From Pseudomonadota bacterium (lineage in GTDB: Bacteria; Myxococcota; UBA9042; PHBI01), in assembly GCA_005772945.1 (NCBI GenBank), contig SXIE01000043.1, forward strand, positions 1 to 17,607: a stretch of 17,607 nucleotides of DNA. The letters run 5' to 3'. The first letter of the stretch is position 1. Each line of letters opens with the position of its first letter. This document shows positions 13,976 to 17,607 of the stretch, piece after piece. Made by a program: the position numbers and the translations under genes. Below the pieces are notes generated by a model, which was not told the origin of the DNA, ran no database searches, and was given only the letters and a program-made list of their open reading frames with translations.

Positions 13976-15580
13976 CTATCGGGCGATAGGCAGGACGAAG
14001 GTCGTGACGCTCTCGCCCGGAAGGGTCGCGACGAAGCCCGAGGCATTCGCCGGGGTCAGCGCGCGTGGGTCACGATCGGTGGTGTCCGTCGTCTGGATTT
14101 GCTGGCCTGCCGCGCCGAGCGTCGCGTCGGCGACGTCCACCTGGAGAGCCACCTCGTCCGCGCGGTTGTTGATGAGCACGACGACGAGCTGATTGCCGGG
14201 TGCCTCGAACGCGCTCGCGCGGACCATCGGATCAGTAGTCGTGGCGCCGACCCGAACCGCGCCGGGTCGCGCGTACCTGGCCCAGTGCGACATCAGAATC
14301 CCGACCGGCGCCGCCTCGAAGGAGGCCAGCGCCCCGTCGCCGCCGAAGGTGACGTTGACGAGGTTGCCCTCGAGATTCGGTCGATCGATGAAGAACAGGT
14401 TCATCTGATCGAAGGCCGAGACGTCGGCGAGCGTGAGCTCGTCGTGAAGGTGGTTCACGCGTGCGAGGCCGGCGCGGAAGGCGCCGAGGTCGTCGATGCT
14501 GGCGGAGGTCTCCGTCTCCCAGATCGGAAGGCCGTAGCTCGCCGCGAGGTCGCGGATCTGGCGGCGCATCGCGATCTCGGCGTCGAGCGGCGCGCCGATG
14601 CCCGAGGTCTCGAGGATGGCCTTCGCGCTGCCGTAGACGCCGTAGCCGTGGTACGCGATCGCGCCGAGGTAGGGACGCGCGTCCGGATCGGCAAGCACCG
14701 CCTGCGCATACGCGAGCGCCATGTCCAAGGTGTAGGACTCGGAAATGACCAGCTTGGTGTCGAGCCCGAGACTGCGCATGCGCGCGCCGGCCAGCTTGAC
14801 GATCTGCACCATCTGGGCGGTCGTCAGGACGCGCTCCAGGCCCGAGCCCCAATCGGGCTCGTTGGCCACGCTCAGGTACGGAAGCGGCAGGCCTTCATCG
14901 GCATAGCGCTTGGCGACCGCGGCCAGCATCTCGGCGACCTCGGGCTCCATGCCCGGCGCGATCTGACGCGCGCCCGGGGTATGCAGCCAGTCCGCGTCCC
15001 ACTCGAGCGAGGTCATCGGGAAGTGCGTCACGAGGCCGAACGGCTGCGAGAGCTTGATGAAGTCGATCGCGGGCTCGAGGCGCGCGGAGAGGGCTCCTTG
15101 GGCCCCGACGAGGCTCCCGGAAAACAGGAAGGCCGACCAGTTGAAGGTGTTGGGGTCGGCGTTGTCGTTGACCGGCTCGAGGTCCCGATACGAGGTCCTC
15201 ACGCGCGTCATCCCGAGCTCCTCGAAGAGCAGGCGCGAGAGGGCCTGGCGCTGTTCGAGCGAGGCCGTCGTGGCCTTCGGTTGGGTCGCGTCGTGGTTGA
15301 AGTAGATCATCGGCAGCTCGAACGGGATGAGCGTCGCACCGAAACCGGCGATGGTCTGGTGGCGCTCGGCCAGGTCGACCGTCGCCGTGACGTTCAGCCG
15401 TCCGGTCGCGTCGGTGTCGCCGTGCGTCACCTCGCCATGCGGCGGCGAGGTCGTGGCGCCGTGCGTGTCCGAGACAGCGCGCGCCGCGCCGTCGGGATCG
15501 GTGCACGCCGGTGCGATGAGCGCGCTCGAGAGAAGACAGAGCGGACCCGAGCGAAGGTGGTGGCGAATCCGGCGAAGCAT
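13976..15580 (-). CDS. Secreted GH30-like glycoside hydrolase
   Basis: The 534-residue protein resembles glycoside hydrolase family 30, retaining enzymes acting on beta-glucosides, glucans or xylans. After a signal region (hydrophobic LCLLSSALIAPAC, possible lipidated Cys26) and a low-complexity linker to about residue 60, a family-like opening HQTIAGFGATLIPFEL leads into a (beta/alpha)8 barrel. The acid/base is likely Glu241 in VANEPDW and the nucleophile Glu357 in IWETETS; AIAYHGYG is another barrel strand end. The last about 110 residues form the beta-sandwich typical of GH30 (VRASAFEAPGNQLVVVLINN). The substrate cannot be assigned. The ATG at 15580 has a GAGGAG ribosome site. The gene lies 79 bp upstream of the activator gene and has no obvious link to N2O metabolism. 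Confidence 0.85.
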   Translation of the reverse strand: MLRRIRHHLRSGPLCLLSSALIAPACTDPDGAARAVSDTHGATTSPPHGEVTHGDTDATGRLNVTATVDLAERHQTIAGFGATLIPFELPMIYFNHDATQPKATTASLEQRQALSRLLFEELGMTRVRTSYRDLEPVNDNADPNTFNWSAFLFSGSLVGAQGALSARLEPAIDFIKLSQPFGLVTHFPMTSLEWDADWLHTPGARQIAPGMEPEVAEMLAAVAKRYADEGLPLPYLSVANEPDWGSGLERVLTTAQMVQIVKLAGARMRSLGLDTKLVISESYTLDMALAYAQAVLADPDARPYLGAIAYHGYGVYGSAKAILETSGIGAPLDAEIAMRRQIRDLAASYGLPIWETETSASIDDLGAFRAGLARVNHLHDELTLADVSAFDQMNLFFIDRPNLEGNLVNVTFGGDGALASFEAAPVGILMSHWARYARPGAVRVGATTTDPMVRASAFEAPGNQLVVVLINNRADEVALQVDVADATLGAAGQQIQTTDTTDRDPRALTPANASGFVATLPGESVTTFVLPIAR

Positions 15581-15710
15581 GGGATGACTCCTCGGCATGG
15601 CGGGACGAGGCGCCGCGACGGAGTTGTCGCGGACGCAAAGGCAGAGCGGTGCCGTGCGCGGTCGGAGCGAGGTCCGCACGTGCGAGCGGCGATCGAGGCG
15701 GCGCGAGCGA

Positions 15711-16406
15711 TTACCGGGGTAATGGGTCGCCGCAGGGACGCTTGTTCATGAGCGTTCCCTCGGCGTAACGGACCACCGGCGCGAGCTCGATCTTTCCGGC
15801 CGCGGTGAGCGTGAGCTCGTGGCGATAGAGCACGCGACAGGCCCCTGCGAGCCCGGCCTCAGTGCGCTCTTCCCAGACCCGCAGCGTGCGACCGTCCGCC
15901 AGGAGGCCGGCGGGCGCGTCGGCGATCGCCTTCGCGGCGGCGGGCCACCCGGCCACGAGCGCGGCCTGCTCGTCGAACGACACGGCCTGCGGAAAGGCGA
16001 CGCGCTCGGCGAGCAGTACGGCTTGAAGGTAGGCCGCGACGTCGCGCGCCGCGACGCGTCCGAGCGCGATGATCTGCGGAAGGAAGGTGCTCCCGCCCTC
16101 GGTTTCTGCGGCCGTCAGCCACTTCCCGTCGACGGCGACCTGCGCGTTGCGGCGCGGCGGGGCATCGGTCGCGGTCGGTGAGAGATCCTCGACGCCGACG
16201 ACCGCGACCTTGTGCTTGCCGATCTTCAGCTCGGCCAGGACCGAGGTGCCGTAGCCGCAGATGCCAGCGCCCAGGCCGAGCGGCGGCGCGAACGCCGACA
16301 CGCGCGCGACGGCCGCTTCATTCTTGCAGAACTCTGCAAGAATGCTCGGCCCGGAGGGCTTCGGGGCGGCCAAGAAGAGCGAGGCAAGGACGAGTGCGAC
16401 CGGCAT
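15711..16406 (-). CDS. Secreted protein of unknown function
   Basis: I do not recognise a family for this 231-residue protein. It has a short hydrophobic N-terminus (MPVALVLASLFLAAPKP) that looks like a signal peptide, so it is probably exported. Four cysteines are spread along the mature part (in EFCKNE, GICGYG, GACRVL and RPCGDP), compatible with two disulfides. The sequence is otherwise mixed alpha/beta with a DGKWLTAAETEGG segment and no recognisable catalytic motif. The ATG at 16406 has an AAGGA ribosome site. It lies 130 bp before the GH30 gene and 93 bp after the propeller-like gene, same strand. A perfect inverted repeat with the TTGCA-N6-TGCAA core falls on codons 21-29, which are atypical for this genome. 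Confidence 0.75.
   Translation of the reverse strand: MPVALVLASLFLAAPKPSGPSILAEFCKNEAAVARVSAFAPPLGLGAGICGYGTSVLAELKIGKHKVAVVGVEDLSPTATDAPPRRNAQVAVDGKWLTAAETEGGSTFLPQIIALGRVAARDVAAYLQAVLLAERVAFPQAVSFDEQAALVAGWPAAAKAIADAPAGLLADGRTLRVWEERTEAGLAGACRVLYRHELTLTAAGKIELAPVVRYAEGTLMNKRPCGDPLPR
16319..16344. promoter_or_regulatory. Perfect inverted repeat with TTGCA-N6-TGCAA core in the 5' end of the secreted-protein gene
   Basis: CATTCTTGCAG and CTGCAAGAATG are perfect 11-bp arms around AACT. It shares the 5-6-5 core with the ric upstream palindrome. The codons it forces (ATT, CTT, GCA, AAT) are rare in neighbouring genes, which argues for a role at the DNA or RNA level. It is inside coding sequence, 62-87 bases after the start codon. 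Confidence 0.45.
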
Positions 16407-16499
16407 GATCGGATTTCCTTGGGCGAGAGTCGTGCGCGCTGGGCGGCTGTTGGGTGCTTGCCTGGTTCGACACGTGACGCGCCCGGCCGCCGCAACGCA

Positions 16500-17607
16500 C
16501 TAGGGATGAGCCGGGCAGCGCGGGAGTTCGTGGACCTTCACCACGTGCTCGACCGCGCCGTCGATGACGACGAGCTTGCCGAAGCCGGCGTCGCTGAGCG
16601 TCACGAGGATCCGGCCGTTGCCGACGGCGCCGGCCACCGCCGGGTCGATAAGGTCGATCGTCCCGCCGTAGGGCGGGATGTCGGGCGCCTCGTAGCCCTC
16701 GGGGGTCGGGAAGTGGCTCGAGAGATCGAGGCGTCGCACGACCTTGCCGGTCACGACGTTTTGAACCATCACGCTGCGCGCGCCCGCCTCGAGAAACGCG
16801 AATTCGCTCGCGAAGACCGCGGAGCGCTTGCCCGCGACGAATTCGTCGCCGCCCAGCGGCACGAACTGCGGATCGAATTGGTTGTAGTCCTTGGGGCCGA
16901 GGTCGGCGATCTTGGCGAGGTTCGTCGGTTTGGCAAGCCAGGCGATGCCGCCCGGGCCGGCGCAGACATCCAGCGCGACGAGCACGGTGTTGCCGACGAA
17001 CGACGCGGTGCCGCAGGTGTAGCTGTCGTCGCCGACCTTCTTCTTGGCGACGCGCTTGCCGCTGGCGATCTCGTAGACGTAGACCCAGGGCGCGACCGGA
17101 GCCGATTCGGACTTCGTATCGAGGATCGTGACGAGGTACTTGCCGTCGGCGCTCTCGGACGCGGTCATGCCCTCGCGGAGGACCTTGCCGTCGAGATCGA
17201 GGGCCTTGCACGCGTCGGGCAGCGGGCATGCGTCCAGCTTGTTCGCGGTGCGGTCGAGCTTCCAGTGCGCGCCGCTCGCCTGCGTGTCGGCCGGTGCGTC
17301 CACTGCCGCGGGTGCGGGAGCCGCCGGCGAAGGCTTCTTGGTCAGGGTGCCGGTCGCCCGAGCGAAGTCGAAGCACGCAAGCGCGAGCTCGCCGCCATTC
17401 GGATCCGCCACGCAGAAACCGACGACGGCCCCGGTCAGCGTCACGCGCTCCAGGTTCGTCGCTTCCTCCTTGGCCACGCACGGGGCGGCAGCCGGCGCGG
17501 CCGCGCTGGTCTCGGCGGGGGCGACCTCGGCGGGCTCGGGCGTGGCGTCACCGGGGTGACGCGGGCGCGGCGTCCTCGACCGCCGGGGTGGCGTCGGCGG
17601 CCACGGC
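16500..17607 (-). CDS. Propeller-like secreted protein, 5' end outside window, apparent frameshift near 17555
   Basis: The gene runs off the right edge of the window. The readable part, about 325 residues from a GTG-coded Val at 17477 to the stop at 16500, has repeated beta-strand phrases such as DGKYLVTILDTKS, VYVYEIASGKRVAKKK, NTVLVALDVC, VMVQNVVTGKVVRRLDL and GRILVTLSDAGFGKLVVIDG, like a seven-bladed or WD40/PQQ-type propeller; no family is certain. The frame is open upstream of 17477 through an Ala/Pro-rich linker (PAEVAPAETSAAAPAAAPC), but beyond about 17555 the linker-like sequence (AVAADATPAVEDAAPAS) continues in the next frame and meets a TGA. Removing one base from the run of four G at 17553-17556 joins both parts. 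Many cysteines suggest disulfides in an exported protein. The GTG at 17477 is probably not the real start. Confidence 0.7.
   Translation of the reverse strand, partial: PWPPTPPRRSRTPRPRHPGDATPEPAEVAPAETSAAAPAAAPCVAKEEATNLERVTLTGAVVGFCVADPNGGELALACFDFARATGTLTKKPSPAAPAPAAVDAPADTQASGAHWKLDRTANKLDACPLPDACKALDLDGKVLREGMTASESADGKYLVTILDTKSESAPVAPWVYVYEIASGKRVAKKKVGDDSYTCGTASFVGNTVLVALDVCAGPGGIAWLAKPTNLAKIADLGPKDYNQFDPQFVPLGGDEFVAGKRSAVFASEFAFLEAGARSVMVQNVVTGKVVRRLDLSSHFPTPEGYEAPDIPPYGGTIDLIDPAVAGAVGNGRILVTLSDAGFGKLVVIDGAVEHVVKVHELPRCPAHP

Noticed and set aside
1..17607. tRNA, rRNA, CRISPR array, insertion sequence, transposase or attachment site
   Set aside because: No cloverleaf, rRNA signature, regularly spaced repeats, transposase motif or terminal inverted repeats could be found by reading both strands.

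Overview
The window looks like chromosomal DNA from a high-GC bacterium with many predicted lipoproteins and secreted proteins. A deltaproteobacterial or myxobacterial (Myxococcota) origin is my best inference, but no rRNA or phylogenetic marker here proves it. All convincing genes lie on the minus strand, so transcription runs from high to low coordinates. The long plus-strand open frames are GC-driven shadows.

The centre (about 4300-12730) is a nitrous oxide reduction locus. In transcription order it holds ric (di-iron Fe-S repair protein), a monoheme cytochrome c lipoprotein, nosZ (clade II, Sec/lipoprotein type), nosD, nosF, nosL, nosY, a four-helix membrane protein with an NHYIGM motif, and a fasciclin-domain lipoprotein. 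Gaps are short; nosD/nosF, nosF/nosL and nosL/nosY overlap, so this is probably one operon. NosZ reduces N2O to N2. NosDFY and NosL supply and mature its copper sites, the cytochrome c is a likely electron donor, and Ric would repair nitrosative damage. NosR and NosX are not present in the window.

Directly upstream (12895-13896) is a sigma-54-dependent activator with an unusually short N-terminus carrying a CPVC motif and no recognised sensor domain. The 166-bp gap between it and ric holds a perfect 20-bp palindrome and, about 100 bp downstream, a good -24/-12 promoter match. This is a self-consistent sigma-54 control region for the whole nos operon. The palindrome core (TTGCA-N6-TGCAA) occurs exactly three times in the window: here, in the 5' end of nosY, and in the 5' end of a secreted-protein gene at 15711-16406. 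The last two sit on clusters of rare codons. This shared motif is the most interesting unexplained signal.

Upstream of the regulator (13976-17607) are a GH30-type glycoside hydrolase, a secreted protein of unknown function, and a 5'-truncated propeller-like secreted protein with an apparent single-base frameshift. Downstream of the nos genes (1-4033) are a GMC-type flavin oxidoreductase with a ferredoxin-like cysteine motif, a CvfB-like S1 RNA-binding protein, and a polar amino acid ABC transporter made of a fused lipoprotein-permease and the beginning of its ATPase.
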